Of a stretch of DNA of 25,572 bases, positions 8,492 through 17,750 are shown piece by piece; position 1 is the stretch's first letter; every line of letters begins with the position of its first letter. Location: positions 539,569 through 565,140 of the forward strand of contig NZ_JAPDMS010000001.1 of assembly GCF_026319365.1 (NCBI RefSeq), written 5' to 3'. Under the pieces are notes generated by a model, which was given only the letters and a program-made list of their open reading frames with translations, did not search any database and was not told where the DNA came from. This DNA is from Methylophaga sp. OBS1 (lineage in GTDB: Bacteria > Pseudomonadota > Gammaproteobacteria > Nitrosococcales > Methylophagaceae). Made by a program: the position numbers and the translations under genes.

Positions 8492-9898
8492 ATGGAACAG
8501 AATAAATCGCTCTCCCCGGGTGCAAAAGCACTTGCCGTTAATCTGGATGAAATTCGCTATGGTTCATTTGCCGAAATCGGTGCTGGACAGGAAGTGGTAC
8601 GTTGGTTTTTCCGGGTCGGTGGCGCCGCCGGCACGATTGCCAAAAGTATTTCCGCCTATGACATGAAAGTCAGCGATGACATCTACGGCAAAGCCCCGCG
8701 CTATGTCTGCAGAGAGCGGCTGGAAGACATGCTTGATCTCGAGTATAAACTGAATATTGAGCGCCTCAGCGAACAGCGCGGAGAAAACACGGCCTTTTTT
8801 GCTTTTGCTGATACCGTATCCGCCCGCAACTATCATGGCACCAATGAGTGTCACGGCTGGCTGGGTATCCGTTTTCAGACTGAACCAGAGGCAGCGCCCA
8901 GCGATATCGTCATTCATGTGCGCATGCTGGATAATGAAAACGCGCTGCAACAGGAAGCACTGGGCATTATTGGGGTGAACCTGATCTATGGCGCTTTTCA
9001 CCTCAGTCATAACCCGGATCTGCTGGTCAAGTCATTGCTGGATAATCTGACTACGGATCGTATTGAAGTCGACATGATTGATCTCAGCGGCGATGCCTTC
9101 CTGCACGTCGACAATCGTGTGGTGAGTTTAAGACTGGTTCAACTGGGGCTGAGTGATGCCGCGATGTTCTCGGCTGACGGTAAAGTGCTGCAGCCTTCCG
9201 AACACCTGCGTAAGAAAAATGTACTGGTCGAGCGTGGCCGCTTCCGTCCGGTGACCCATGTCAATATTGATATGCTCAATGCGGCCCGGAAACAGTTCGA
9301 AGCAGAGGATGATTCGGCGCCGGATGAAACCATCTCTATCATGGAAATCACCATGCATAACCTGCATAGTGGTGATGACGGCATTGACCTGGAAGACTTC
9401 ATCAGCCGGGCCGATGTGCTGGAAGCCACCGGCCACACGGTCATGATTTCTGACTATCCGGAATATTATCGCCTCGCAACTTACCTGTCCCGCTACACCA
9501 AGCGCCGGATTGGGATAACGATGGGGGCACACAGCCTGATCGAACTGTTCGAAGACAAGTACTACAGTGACCTGAAAGGCGGGATTCTGGAAGGCTTCGG
9601 TCGGTTGTTCAAAAACAACGTCAAGCTCTATATCTACCCCTACAAAGATGCTGCGACGAAAACACTGTATAAAGTCGATAATCTGCAGGTTACTGAGCAG
9701 CAGAAACATTTGTATCAATACCTGAAACAAAATGATGAGATTGAACAGATTCAGGAATTCAACGAAGAATATCTGGATATCTTCTCTCCTGAAGTGCTGA
9801 AGATGATCACTGATAATAAGCCGGGATGGGAGCGTCTGGTGCCGGATGTGGTGGCTGATAAAATCAAGCGCCAGCAACTGTTCGGTTACAAGCCCTAG
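8492..9898 (+). CDS. Conserved protein of unknown function, 468 residues
   Basis: A soluble protein without signal peptide or membrane segment. From memory it belongs to a widely spread, strongly conserved bacterial family (also in cyanobacteria) marked by FAEIGAGQEVVRWFFRVGG near residue 26, AGTIAKSISAYDM, FFAFADTV, HGWLGIRFQ, EALGIIGVNLIYGA, RGRFRPVTHV and a C-terminal FGYK. Public records sometimes label this family a TonB-dependent receptor or a nucleotide adenylyltransferase; nothing here supports either: there is no signal peptide, plug, barrel or HxGH adenylyltransferase motif. The function is unknown. The ATG has a GAGG ribosome site about 5 bases upstream. It is monocistronic, closed by a strong hairpin 16 bases past the stop. 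Confidence 0.9.
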   Translation: MEQNKSLSPGAKALAVNLDEIRYGSFAEIGAGQEVVRWFFRVGGAAGTIAKSISAYDMKVSDDIYGKAPRYVCRERLEDMLDLEYKLNIERLSEQRGENTAFFAFADTVSARNYHGTNECHGWLGIRFQTEPEAAPSDIVIHVRMLDNENALQQEALGIIGVNLIYGAFHLSHNPDLLVKSLLDNLTTDRIEVDMIDLSGDAFLHVDNRVVSLRLVQLGLSDAAMFSADGKVLQPSEHLRKKNVLVERGRFRPVTHVNIDMLNAARKQFEAEDDSAPDETISIMEITMHNLHSGDDGIDLEDFISRADVLEATGHTVMISDYPEYYRLATYLSRYTKRRIGITMGAHSLIELFEDKYYSDLKGGILEGFGRLFKNNVKLYIYPYKDAATKTLYKVDNLQVTEQQKHLYQYLKQNDEIEQIQEFNEEYLDIFSPEVLKMITDNKPGWERLVPDVVADKIKRQQLFGYKP

Positions 9899-9913
9899 CT
9901 TTCCGTCAGCCTG

Positions 9914-9941
9914 AAAAAGCCCTCATTCGAGGGCTTTTTTT
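9914..9941 (+). terminator. Strong bidirectional intrinsic terminator
   Basis: An 11-bp perfect stem (AAAAAGCCCTC / GAGGGCTTTTT) with loop ATTC, then further T. It follows the rightward 468-residue gene; read leftward it also has a GC-rich stem and five T, so it serves the chemoreceptor gene ending at 9964. Confidence 0.92.
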
Positions 9942-9963
9942 ACGTGCACTGATTGTGACATTA

Positions 9964-11886
9964 TCAGGTTTTATATTGAGACATCATGTCACTGATTGCC
10001 AGTGCCATACTTTGCAGCTTCTGGCTGGCTTTTGATGTTTCTGCTGCATAATCAGCACTCTCGCGCGCATGCTCCTTAATGCTCGTGACATTGCGGCTGA
10101 CCTCCTCAGAGACTGCGCTTTGCTGCTCGGCAGCACTGGCTATTTCACTGTTCAGTCCGTGTATCCTATCTGCAGCCGATAAAACACCCTCTATAGCGGC
10201 TATGGCTGTCTCGCTGGATTGTACATTGTGATTCGCATGCTCAATCTGCATCAGCATGGTCTGTGACACTTTGTCCACGTCCTCATGCAAGCGCTGAATC
10301 AGTCTTTCAATTTCCCCGGTGGAGCTTTGTGTTTTACCGGCCAGGGATCTGACTTCATCCGCTACCACCGAAAAACCGCGCCCTGATTCACCGGCTCTTG
10401 CCGCCTCAATGGCCGCATTCAGTGACAGTAGATTCGTCTGCTCAGCGATACTATGAATCACCTCGGATACCTGTCCAATGTCCGAACTGGCTTTTTTAAG
10501 TGATAACAGGGTTTGTTCTGACGCTTTGATTTCATCCGCCTGGGATTTCAGCGAACCGGCCATCTCCTTCAGGAATGTTGAGGCTTCAGATGCCTGTTGT
10601 TGTACCTGGTTAGAGGCCTGCTCCCCGGACATTGTACTCTCTGCAACGCTCTGTGCAGTGGCACTCATCTCATTGACCGCTGTCGCCGCTTGCTCAGTTT
10701 CCTCGGCCTGCTCTTTACTGATTCTGTCTGCGTCCTGAGCAATTTTATTGAGCGACTCAGCAGAATTGACCAGTTCCCTGGACTTCTCCTCTACTGCGAC
10801 GATGGTTTTCCTGACACGCTCTAGCAGACTGTCAAAACCCTTCGCCATCAGACCAAATTCATCTTCGCTGCTGGAATTAAACCTTTGTGTCAGATCGCCC
10901 TCGCCCTCGGTAATAGAAACCAGTGCTTTCGTGGTCTGACTCAGCCGGCTGATCACGACACGCTGTAGTAGCAGATAAACCAGCGCGACCACGGAAAACC
11001 CCAGTACGGATGCCACCACGAAATACATCAGGGCTTTTTGCCACAGCAAGCCGGTAATGTCTTCTTCTGAATAGGCGACGACAATCTCATAGCCCCATGG
11101 TGTGAAGGATTGCCGATCGACACGCCAGCCTGATCCCGGGTTGTCGATCACTGAACGGATAAGCGCCTCAGTCTGGTGCGCAGCATGTTGGCGGATTTGA
11201 TTGTTACCATCTACCAGAGCGATAAATCCCTGATCCAGCAGTCGCCCGGAAGCAATCACCGCATTGACTTCCTCCATGTTGACCTTGTAACCGACATAAG
11301 CAATGCCGATGACTTTCCCCAGGGCATTTTTCAGGGGCTCATAACCCGTAAAATAAGGCTCTCCCAGGATGTCCACCACACCATAAAAAGCGTCGCCCTG
11401 TCGGATCTGTTTGATGGCCAATCCATTGGGATCAAGGATGGTGCCGACTGCACGCTTTCCTTCTTTCTGAACGTTGGTACTGACCCGGACGAAATCATCA
11501 TTATGTTTACTGAAAATCGTTGCAGTGCCACCGTTAAGCTGAGTCACCTTATCCACCAGCGCATAGTTCAAAGCCTGCGGCTCACCCCCAAAGCTGATAT
11601 CCGTGACGCTATTGCCGTTGACAGTGATCGAACCTGATTGTGAAATACGGCCTTTGCTGCGAATCATCTCCAGGGTAGAACGCATGCTGCTATTCACCTG
11701 ATCCAGCATCAGGTTGTTGATCACATTCAGCATGTTCGCCGTGGAATTAGTGAGTTGTTGTGACTGGGCGGAAAGGCGTTTATGCAGGGATTGATTTTCT
11801 GAATAAGTTAAGCCGGCAACCGTCAGCATGGCCAATAACAGCATGCACGAAGCCAGGGCGATGAGGAATTTCTTTTGTATGCTCAC
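9964..11886 (-). CDS. Methyl-accepting chemotaxis protein with periplasmic Cache sensor
   Basis: A 640-residue inner-membrane chemoreceptor. TM1 spans about 7-27, a periplasmic Cache-type sensor domain about 35-280 (Cache-like [22 protein letters not shown] near 164-185), TM2 about 286-309, HAMP about 310-362, and a long cytoplasmic helical signalling domain. Its hairpin tip (about 478-518) carries the conserved [19 protein letters not shown] and [15 protein letters not shown] blocks that bind CheA/CheW. No C-terminal NWETF-type tether is present (it ends SQYKT), so adaptation enzymes must act without it. The ligand is not predictable. The start is a GTG with a GAGAG purine stretch upstream. 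It lies 106 bases downstream of the DUF6671 gene on the same strand with no terminator between, so read-through from the dab operon is possible. Confidence 0.93.
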   Translation of the reverse strand: MSIQKKFLIALASCMLLLAMLTVAGLTYSENQSLHKRLSAQSQQLTNSTANMLNVINNLMLDQVNSSMRSTLEMIRSKGRISQSGSITVNGNSVTDISFGGEPQALNYALVDKVTQLNGGTATIFSKHNDDFVRVSTNVQKEGKRAVGTILDPNGLAIKQIRQGDAFYGVVDILGEPYFTGYEPLKNALGKVIGIAYVGYKVNMEEVNAVIASGRLLDQGFIALVDGNNQIRQHAAHQTEALIRSVIDNPGSGWRVDRQSFTPWGYEIVVAYSEEDITGLLWQKALMYFVVASVLGFSVVALVYLLLQRVVISRLSQTTKALVSITEGEGDLTQRFNSSSEDEFGLMAKGFDSLLERVRKTIVAVEEKSRELVNSAESLNKIAQDADRISKEQAEETEQAATAVNEMSATAQSVAESTMSGEQASNQVQQQASEASTFLKEMAGSLKSQADEIKASEQTLLSLKKASSDIGQVSEVIHSIAEQTNLLSLNAAIEAARAGESGRGFSVVADEVRSLAGKTQSSTGEIERLIQRLHEDVDKVSQTMLMQIEHANHNVQSSETAIAAIEGVLSAADRIHGLNSEIASAAEQQSAVSEEVSRNVTSIKEHARESADYAAETSKASQKLQSMALAISDMMSQYKT

Positions 11887-11901
11887 AGGTGCGCTCTCTC
11901 G

Positions 11902-11939
11902 GTAGTGATGGCTCAGGCCATTCTTTAGTTATTCACTAC
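11902..11939. repeat. Nested inverted repeats upstream of the chemoreceptor gene
   Basis: An outer 7-bp perfect inverted repeat GTAGTGA (11902-11908) / TCACTAC (11933-11939) encloses a small hairpin ATGGC-TCAG-GCCAT (11908-11921, sharing one base with the outer arm). It lies 16-53 bases before the GTG start, so it could be an operator or a leader structure. A third small hairpin, CAGGG-TATCG-CCCTG, lies at 11941-11955; it has no U-tract on either strand. Confidence 0.4.
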
Positions 11940-11992
11940 ACAGGGTATCGCCCTGATTTCAAGCAACTTTAATATGCAGACAACGGCCTGAT

Positions 11993-12781
11993 TCAGGGAT
12001 TACACTGATCACAAAAACGTTCATCACCGCTGACAAGCACGGTCTCAGTGTCCCGGTAACCACAGGATTTGCAGGTGCTTGTGAGCGCTTTGACTTCATT
12101 AGTCGGGTAACCACACTGTTGGCAGGCCGGACCATACGCCTTTTCATCCGGCCAGAAATCGATAGCGTCGCACTGAGGACATTTGGATTGAATACGCTCA
12201 GCGAGGTTCAGTGCCGCCTTCTGGATCATGAGCTGTCTGAGTGGTGAGTGCATCGCTCTTAAGTCGGGCTCCAGTTCGACGGGCCATTGGGTGAAGGGAG
12301 CCTGATAAATACCTGCCACCTCATCTTGCGTGAGCCCTTTGAGAATACCGTCCGGGCATCGGACAATCCATCGCTGCTGCTGAAAATCCGACATTTTGCT
12401 GACCAGCTCGTCGATATTATCGGCTTTGATGGCCCTGATCGCAGTTGGGCCCTCAGCAGAGGCGTAGACGACCAGTTCCGGCTCTTTCTGGTACAGGCAG
12501 ATAATCTCCTGATTCCAGTTCATCAGACCACCAAGCGGTCCGCCACCGAAACTGCCCTCACTACCCAGCCCCATGTTGAGACCGCTCATTTCAGCAGCTT
12601 TTTTGGCCTTTTCCAGCGCGCATTCACTGGGTGTCAGGACTCTTTCAACTTCTCCGGCAAAAGTCCCCAGCGTGTCGGTATCGAAAAAATCGATTTCGAC
12701 CAACTCAATACCGATATCGTACAAAACAGGCGCCAGCTGTTGAGATTTACGATGCCTGGTAAGCAACGCAGCCGTTTTCAA
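11993..12781 (-). CDS. DUF6671 family zinc-ribbon protein
   Basis: A 262-residue soluble protein that I assign to DUF6671 from the N-terminal pattern ([30 protein letters not shown]). Function unknown. The C-terminal 65 residues carry four CxxC pairs (201/204, 220/223, 237/240, 257/260), enough for two zinc ribbons. The start is a TTG overlapping the TGA of the preceding cysD frame (TTGA), with a strong AGGAGGGG about 5 bases upstream, encoded by the last codons of cysD; this spacing supports the TTG over later codons. It is the fourth gene of the dabB-dabA-cysD unit and was probably translated by coupling from cysD. Because cysD is broken upstream, ribosomes now reach this start only by independent initiation. 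Confidence 0.82.
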   Translation of the reverse strand: MKTAALLTRHRKSQQLAPVLYDIGIELVEIDFFDTDTLGTFAGEVERVLTPSECALEKAKKAAEMSGLNMGLGSEGSFGGGPLGGLMNWNQEIICLYQKEPELVVYASAEGPTAIRAIKADNIDELVSKMSDFQQQRWIVRCPDGILKGLTQDEVAGIYQAPFTQWPVELEPDLRAMHSPLRQLMIQKAALNLAERIQSKCPQCDAIDFWPDEKAYGPACQQCGYPTNEVKALTSTCKSCGYRDTETVLVSGDERFCDQCNP

Positions 12782-13697
12782 AAATACCCCTCCTGTTTTT
12801 TCCGCTCCATGGAGTTGGCCTGGTCTTTATCCAGCATGAGTCCCTGCCGTTCACTGGTTCGGGAATTAATCATTTCAATAATGATATCGCCCACTGTTTA
12901 AGAACGGCTCTCAACTGCGCCTGTCTGGGGATAACAGCCCAGCGTTCTGAAGCGTATCCAGCGTTCTTCAATGCTCGCTTTTTCCGATTCAGACAGGTAA
13001 GGCAGGATACGCTCATCATCCAGCCCCAGAATCTGGCCAGTGCCCTCATCGACCCAGGAAAGTCTGGGCCTGGCGAAATAGAGCGGCACGATATCAATGT
13101 TTTCTCTGAGGATGTACATCCAGATATCCAGCTCAGTCCAGTTCGATAAAGGAAAGACTCTCACTGTCTCCCGCGGGTTCAACCTGGTGTTGTAAATATT
13201 CCAGAGTTCAGGACGTTGTGCTTTGGGGTCCCAGCGGTGGGTGGGGCTTCGGACCGAAAAATGCGTTCCTTGGCTCTGGAGCGTTCTTCGTCACGGCGCG
13301 CTCCACCCAGGGCAGCATCAAAACCGTGTTTATCCAGCGCCTGTTTCAGCGCCACCGTTTTCATCAGGTCGTTATAGACCACTGAGCCTGATTCAATCGG
13401 GTGTACCCCTTCAGCCAATGCAGCCTCATTCACATGAACAATCAGATCCAGGTCGTGCCTGTCGACCAGCCGATCGCGGAAGCTGGCCATCTCGGCAAAC
13501 TCCCAGGTGGTATCAATGTGCAGTAACGTGAATGGCACTTTACCGGGCGCGAAAGCTTTGCGGGCAAGATGCAGCATGACGGTTGAATCCTTGCCGATCG
13601 AATAGAACATGCAGGGATTCTCAAAGCCTGCGGCCACCTCACGCATAATGTGAATACTTTCGGCTTCCAGTTGCTGAAGGTGGTTGAGTGACTTCAT
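12778..13697 (-). pseudogene. cysD: Broken sulfate adenylyltransferase small subunit (cysD)
   Basis: CysD makes adenosine 5'-phosphosulfate from sulfate and ATP, normally with the GTPase CysN. The reading begins [20 protein letters not shown] at 13697 (ATG overlapping the dabA stop as ATGA), has the PP-loop [12 protein letters not shown] and [17 protein letters not shown], then shifts frame near the A run 13257-13261. One extra base there restores [19 protein letters not shown] and all that follows. A second lesion is an in-frame TAA at 12898-12900 between GAVESRS and [10 protein letters not shown]. coli CysD has Gln at this position, so CAA to TAA would explain it. The frame then runs to the canonical end [10 protein letters not shown], stopping at 12778. 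The repaired protein would be 306 residues, normal for CysD (about 302). No cysN is present. Either a decayed gene or, for the A run, a sequencing error. Confidence 0.88.
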
Positions 13698-16087
13698 TTC
13701 GCCAGCTCCCACTGATTACCTGGCAGGTATCGTTCAATCACGTTGTCATCATCCCAGCAGAACAGGAACAGCCAGTTGTTATCGACTAACTGCCTGACGG
13801 TCTCATGGTCCGCGATGACTCTCTCTATCGCGGCTTTGGGTGCCGCAATATAGACATTGAGACGCAGGGGCTGATGACGCCATTGATTGCCGTCGTGGAT
13901 CGACTGATATGACAAGCCGATACGCAAGTCACCGCCGTTGCCCTCAAAAACCCCGATGTGCTGATTAACCGCATTGTGAAGCAGCTTGTTGCCACTGCCG
14001 AAAAAGTTGTTATCCGCGACAGACAGGTTGTATTGCATATTGATCCAGTGAGTCACCACCATGGGGGCGGTCATGATCTGTTCCAGTAAGGCGGCATCCG
14101 GATCCTGACGCCAGTCGTAATCATGTAGAAATACCCGACCATCGAGCGGCAAGGCGCGTGTGCGATCACGCGGTGCTACAATAAACGCAGCATTGTTGGC
14201 CAGTCCCCATTCCGGGCGGACTTCAGACCAGTCTCTGGCACGGTTTGACAGTGCTTTCTCCAGTTTATGGTCGTCAAGCTCCTGCAATCCCGTCTCCATC
14301 GTCGCTACGCGTTCACGGCGCGTGGCGTTGGAAGCCTGTTTCAACCAGCCCTCGATCTCCGTGTCGATTTCCCCGAAGCAGCTCACTTCATCGGTGGTGG
14401 TGTTATGTAAACCGGCAACAAAACGCGTCTGTTCTGGAATCTGAATGCCCGCTTCTGCCAGCTTCTGTCTTATGACCGCATCATTGAGCAAACTCGCCAG
14501 CACACGAACATTGACCTCACCGGTCTGGCCGCCACAGGCACCGCAATCCAGACCCGAGGCATGGAGATTATTGCGGGTCTCACTGCCATGACCGAGCAGG
14601 AGTACGGTCGGAGCAAACTGCTGGGTCAGTCCCATGCCCTTCAGAACGCCACTGACCAGACTGGTTTTCTCCTCAAGACTGAGCGGCTGGTCCTGGTTCA
14701 GCAGTTCCCAGTCATGATGGTGACTGAGTGAATCAATCAGATTCTCTTTTTTCTTACGCAGAAAATTGTCCTTGAGCAGCTTGAACGCATAAGTCCAGCC
14801 CACCGTTTCGACCATGGTGAACGCTGAGACCGAGGAATTGCCCCAGCTCTTCCAGTGGCTCAGCGTGTGCAGGTTATGAAGCTTATCCTGACTTGCTTTT
14901 TTCTCACTGACTCTGATCGCCGGTGCAACCAGACCCGGTAACTGAGGACGCACTGTCGGTGTCTCTGCGGGCTGATAACTGATAGGCAGGCCATAGAAGC
15001 CGGCAAAGCCGATGGTCTGAATCGCTGGACTCTGATTTTCCAAAGCTCTTCTGAAACGTTCGGAACGAACATCGATGCAAAACGCGGCCTGCAACACAGG
15101 CGTATCCTGACCGGATCGTGCTGAAGTTTTCAGGATCTGATGCAGCTTTTTCTGGTATTCCAGTTCCGCCGCATGCGTCCAGGCCCAGAAATAACGCAAA
15201 TGCTCAATATGCTCATCAATGAGCTCGTTAATTTGAAACTTCTGTTGGGCCCAGCGGGCTTCCAGGGTGCGAAAGTCTGTGGTCTCGTTTTTCTTTTTTA
15301 GCTGACGCCAGACAACCAGGTCCCAGGCCATTCTGATCGCGAGCAGTGACTCCACATACTGGCTGTCCTGTCCCTGCAGTTGTTTTTCCCAGCGCTGCCA
15401 GGAGAAATAGCTGGCCCAGCCATTGATACTGAGAAGCAGTTTGTGTGCGTATATCTCCAGATCGTAGTTGCTGAGATCGAGTTCAGCGGCGACTTCGGCA
15501 AACAGGGTATCGAAATCACCAGGCAGATCGACGAAGGCTTCCCGCAGATGCTTCTCCCCCATCAACAGAGACATACCATAATCATGCGTCGTGAAATCCA
15601 GCCAGCGGGCATAGAGACTTTCCAGGTTGTCCGGGTGCTGATTGATAAACTCACCACAAAACTGGCTGATTTGATGGATAGTCTCGTCCTGCCAGCGCAT
15701 TTTGTGGTGGTCGCGACTCAGATCTGCAATTTCAGCGATACTCAGCCAGACAGCCGGGGAGGATTGCTTCAGACCGGCTCTCAGATCAGGAATGTCAGTG
15801 CTCAGCTTATAAGCCTTTGCGGCTGCAATAAGTGATGATTCGGAGATAGTGCCATTATCAAAACTGGCCAGCAGTTCATCCGCAGACAGGGTCGTTTTGA
15901 CACCGGCCAACGCCGCGTACCTGGCTGAGACCAGTTCGATGGGATGATGACGACATTCCCACAAGGCATTGACAGCGATGAAACGGTCCAGTGGCCAGTT
16001 GGGCGCAATCTGTGCGCAGGCATGACGAATAGCTGCAAGCTGCTCGGCACTTGCTTCCCTGTTGAACTCAGCTTTGGCGTCAATCAT
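13694..16087 (-). CDS. dabA: DabA, zinc subunit of a bicarbonate/CO2 accumulation pump (DUF2309)
   Basis: A 797-residue peripheral protein of the DUF2309/UPF0753 family, characterised in Halothiobacillus as the cytoplasmic beta-carbonic-anhydrase-like half of the DAB pump. The expected metal and catalytic residues are visible: C337 and D339 in FCIDVRSE, H500 in [11 protein letters not shown] and C515 in LDCGACGG. The C-x-D spacing and the 15-residue H-to-C spacing match the characterised protein, so the site looks intact. With DabB it is thought to convert CO2 to bicarbonate in one direction, driven by a cation gradient. The start is an ATG overlapping the dabB stop (ATGA) with GAGGAG 8 bases upstream; its own stop overlaps the cysD start the same way. 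Length is in the usual range. Confidence 0.93.
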   Translation of the reverse strand: MIDAKAEFNREASAEQLAAIRHACAQIAPNWPLDRFIAVNALWECRHHPIELVSARYAALAGVKTTLSADELLASFDNGTISESSLIAAAKAYKLSTDIPDLRAGLKQSSPAVWLSIAEIADLSRDHHKMRWQDETIHQISQFCGEFINQHPDNLESLYARWLDFTTHDYGMSLLMGEKHLREAFVDLPGDFDTLFAEVAAELDLSNYDLEIYAHKLLLSINGWASYFSWQRWEKQLQGQDSQYVESLLAIRMAWDLVVWRQLKKKNETTDFRTLEARWAQQKFQINELIDEHIEHLRYFWAWTHAAELEYQKKLHQILKTSARSGQDTPVLQAAFCIDVRSERFRRALENQSPAIQTIGFAGFYGLPISYQPAETPTVRPQLPGLVAPAIRVSEKKASQDKLHNLHTLSHWKSWGNSSVSAFTMVETVGWTYAFKLLKDNFLRKKKENLIDSLSHHHDWELLNQDQPLSLEEKTSLVSGVLKGMGLTQQFAPTVLLLGHGSETRNNLHASGLDCGACGGQTGEVNVRVLASLLNDAVIRQKLAEAGIQIPEQTRFVAGLHNTTTDEVSCFGEIDTEIEGWLKQASNATRRERVATMETGLQELDDHKLEKALSNRARDWSEVRPEWGLANNAAFIVAPRDRTRALPLDGRVFLHDYDWRQDPDAALLEQIMTAPMVVTHWINMQYNLSVADNNFFGSGNKLLHNAVNQHIGVFEGNGGDLRIGLSYQSIHDGNQWRHQPLRLNVYIAAPKAAIERVIADHETVRQLVDNNWLFLFCWDDDNVIERYLPGNQWELAK

Positions 16088-17658
16088 ACCCAGGACTCCT
16101 CAATAGATTGTTGTTCGGTCTTGTTGTGCTGAAGTTTCGGACGAAGCACGACAGGCCAGAGCTGAAGTGTCAGGCGTGTCATCATTTCATCCAGATACAG
16201 GCCGGAGAATAACCAGCGATAGAGGGTTTGTGTCTGTTTGGCTTGCGGGAAAACCCGAATCTGCACCGTCAGGATAAACAAGGCCAGCACCAGCGCCATT
16301 AGCCAGATATCCATGGCTGAGAACATGCCGGTCACTGGCAGTTCAGCTATCAGATTATCAAGCAGCGCCTTGCCGCCAAGATAGAAACCGACTAACCCTG
16401 CGGCGATGAACACTGCAGACAGACTGGCCAGTGACAGCCCCTGTCTCAATGCCGAGACCAGATACAGCGCCAGCGCGGCGTTCACCAGCAACCAGATGCT
16501 GAGAGGCCCTTGATAAGCCGTCAAAAGAGGAATGGATGCCGTCGCGACGACAGCCAGTGACAAACAGACAAGTGCCGTATCAAACGTCACTTTTTGCTGT
16601 GGTGCCAACTGCTTGAGCGTGTAATCCTGAACCGCTTCACCGGTACTCAGGAATGCATAAGCCTTATATAGCGAGTGCGTCAGAAGGTGTAGCAAGGCAA
16701 GCTCATACAATCCCAGGGCACATTCGATCAGCATCAGTCCCATCTGGGCACAGGTCGACCAGGCCAGCCGGACTTTGAGGCTGATTCGGGTCACCATCAC
16801 CAGCGCACTGATCAATGTGCTCAAGCCGGCCACCACAATCAGGGTCCATTGGGCGACCGGTGCCAGTGCCATCAACGGCGCAAAACTGATGAGCAGAAAA
16901 CCGCCCAGGTTGATGATACCGGCATGTAACAGCGCACTGATAGGTGTGGGTGCCTCTACAACCTGAATCAACCAGCCATGCAGCGGTAACTGGGCACATT
17001 TTATCAAGGCAGTCTGCACGAGCAGGAAAGCCGCCGCTTTTTCGACAAAACTCAGTTCGTGGCCGGGTGCGACACTGAGGTAGTAGTCCAGAACGGCGTT
17101 GAGCTGGAATGTACCGTGCTGATAATACAACAGCAGCACAGCGCCCAGCAGACAGATCTCGGCGACCCTGGCTAGAATAAATTTCTTGTGCGCAGCCAGC
17201 ACAGCGCGGGGTCTGTCGGGATAAAACAACAACAGGCGATGGAAACACAGACTGATCGAGACCCAGCCCAGCCATAACAACAACAGATTATTACTCAGCA
17301 CAACCACAGAAACTGAAGTCAGACTCAGTAATAACCAGCGCCAGAAGCGGTCAGAGCGTGCTTCTGAACGGATGTATCGCTCAGAAAATTTAATCAGAAT
17401 CACAGCCATGAAGCTGATCAAAAACAGGACCGTAAGATTGATGCCGTTCATCGCCAAAATGCCTGTCGAAGCCTGGTGAGAAAGCAGAAAATAACTGGCT
17501 GTGACAATGAACATCGAGACTATGATAGCGAGGGAGACTGTTCTCAGTATCCTGCGGCGTTTGTTGTCAGAGAGACCCGGGTTGCCGGCCAGCCAGGCAC
17601 CCATGGCTAAAACCAGAGGGATAAGAATGGATAAGTGAGACGAGATGAATTGATTCAC
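16084..17658 (-). CDS. dabB: DabB, antiporter-like membrane subunit of the DAB pump
   Basis: A polytopic inner-membrane protein with about 13 hydrophobic segments, of the proton-pumping NADH dehydrogenase/Mrp antiporter family. The conserved core is present: lysine in TALIKCAQLPLHGWL, then EAPTPISALLHAGIINLGG, the charged and His residues of the ion path. In the DAB system DabB uses the H+ or Na+ gradient to drive DabA. Start choice: an upstream ATG (17664) has AAGGAGGT directly abutting it, too close to work, whereas the GTG at 17658 sits 6 bases after the same site. I therefore start at GTG, giving 524 residues (MNQFISSHL). First gene of the operon; its promoter lies in the short gap shared with the LysR gene. 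Confidence 0.9.
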   Translation of the reverse strand: MNQFISSHLSILIPLVLAMGAWLAGNPGLSDNKRRRILRTVSLAIIVSMFIVTASYFLLSHQASTGILAMNGINLTVLFLISFMAVILIKFSERYIRSEARSDRFWRWLLLSLTSVSVVVLSNNLLLLWLGWVSISLCFHRLLLFYPDRPRAVLAAHKKFILARVAEICLLGAVLLLYYQHGTFQLNAVLDYYLSVAPGHELSFVEKAAAFLLVQTALIKCAQLPLHGWLIQVVEAPTPISALLHAGIINLGGFLLISFAPLMALAPVAQWTLIVVAGLSTLISALVMVTRISLKVRLAWSTCAQMGLMLIECALGLYELALLHLLTHSLYKAYAFLSTGEAVQDYTLKQLAPQQKVTFDTALVCLSLAVVATASIPLLTAYQGPLSIWLLVNAALALYLVSALRQGLSLASLSAVFIAAGLVGFYLGGKALLDNLIAELPVTGMFSAMDIWLMALVLALFILTVQIRVFPQAKQTQTLYRWLFSGLYLDEMMTRLTLQLWPVVLRPKLQHNKTEQQSIEESWV

Positions 17659-17664
17659 AGGCAT

Positions 17665-17750
17665 ACCTCCTTTGCTGGCAGCAGTATGTCAAACGCGATA
17701 ACATAAATAAAATAGATAATAATTAATAAATTAATAAGTTTTGGTTAACC
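17665..17750. promoter_or_regulatory. Divergent control region of dab operon and LysR gene
   Basis: An 86-base AT-rich gap between divergent genes. It contains a perfect tandem repeat of AATTAATA (17721-17728 and 17729-17736), which also reads as ATTAAT-AA-ATTAAT, two self-complementary arms, and contains T-N11-A spacing (17724 to 17736) as in LysR-type sites. The AAGGAGGT ribosome site of dabB lies at the left end. A leftward TTGACA (17692-17687) looks like a -35, but a -10 at 17 bases would fall on the ribosome site, so I doubt it. Binding by the adjacent LysR protein is inferred from the layout. Confidence 0.45.

Noticed and set aside
9128..9877. A 249-codon open frame antisense to the 468-residue gene
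   Set aside because: It lies wholly inside a strongly conserved gene, has no ribosome site or recognisable domain, and is explained by codon bias of the sense strand.
11887..11950. A sigma28-type flagellar promoter for the chemoreceptor gene (TAAAG ... CCGAGA)
   Set aside because: The spacer between the two parts is about 5 bases too long and the -10 part matches only five of eight positions.
12898..13712. Treating the two cysD pieces as two separate small genes (94 and 177 codons)
   Set aside because: Joined end to end with one added base they reproduce CysD, including the frame-shifted block [19 protein letters not shown]; the GTG at 13712 gives an unusual extension while the ATG at 13697 gives the normal CysD start.
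17687..17692. A perfect TTGACA leftward -35 in front of dabB
   Set aside because: The matching -10 position would overlap the ribosome-binding site and no TATAAT-like hexamer is there.
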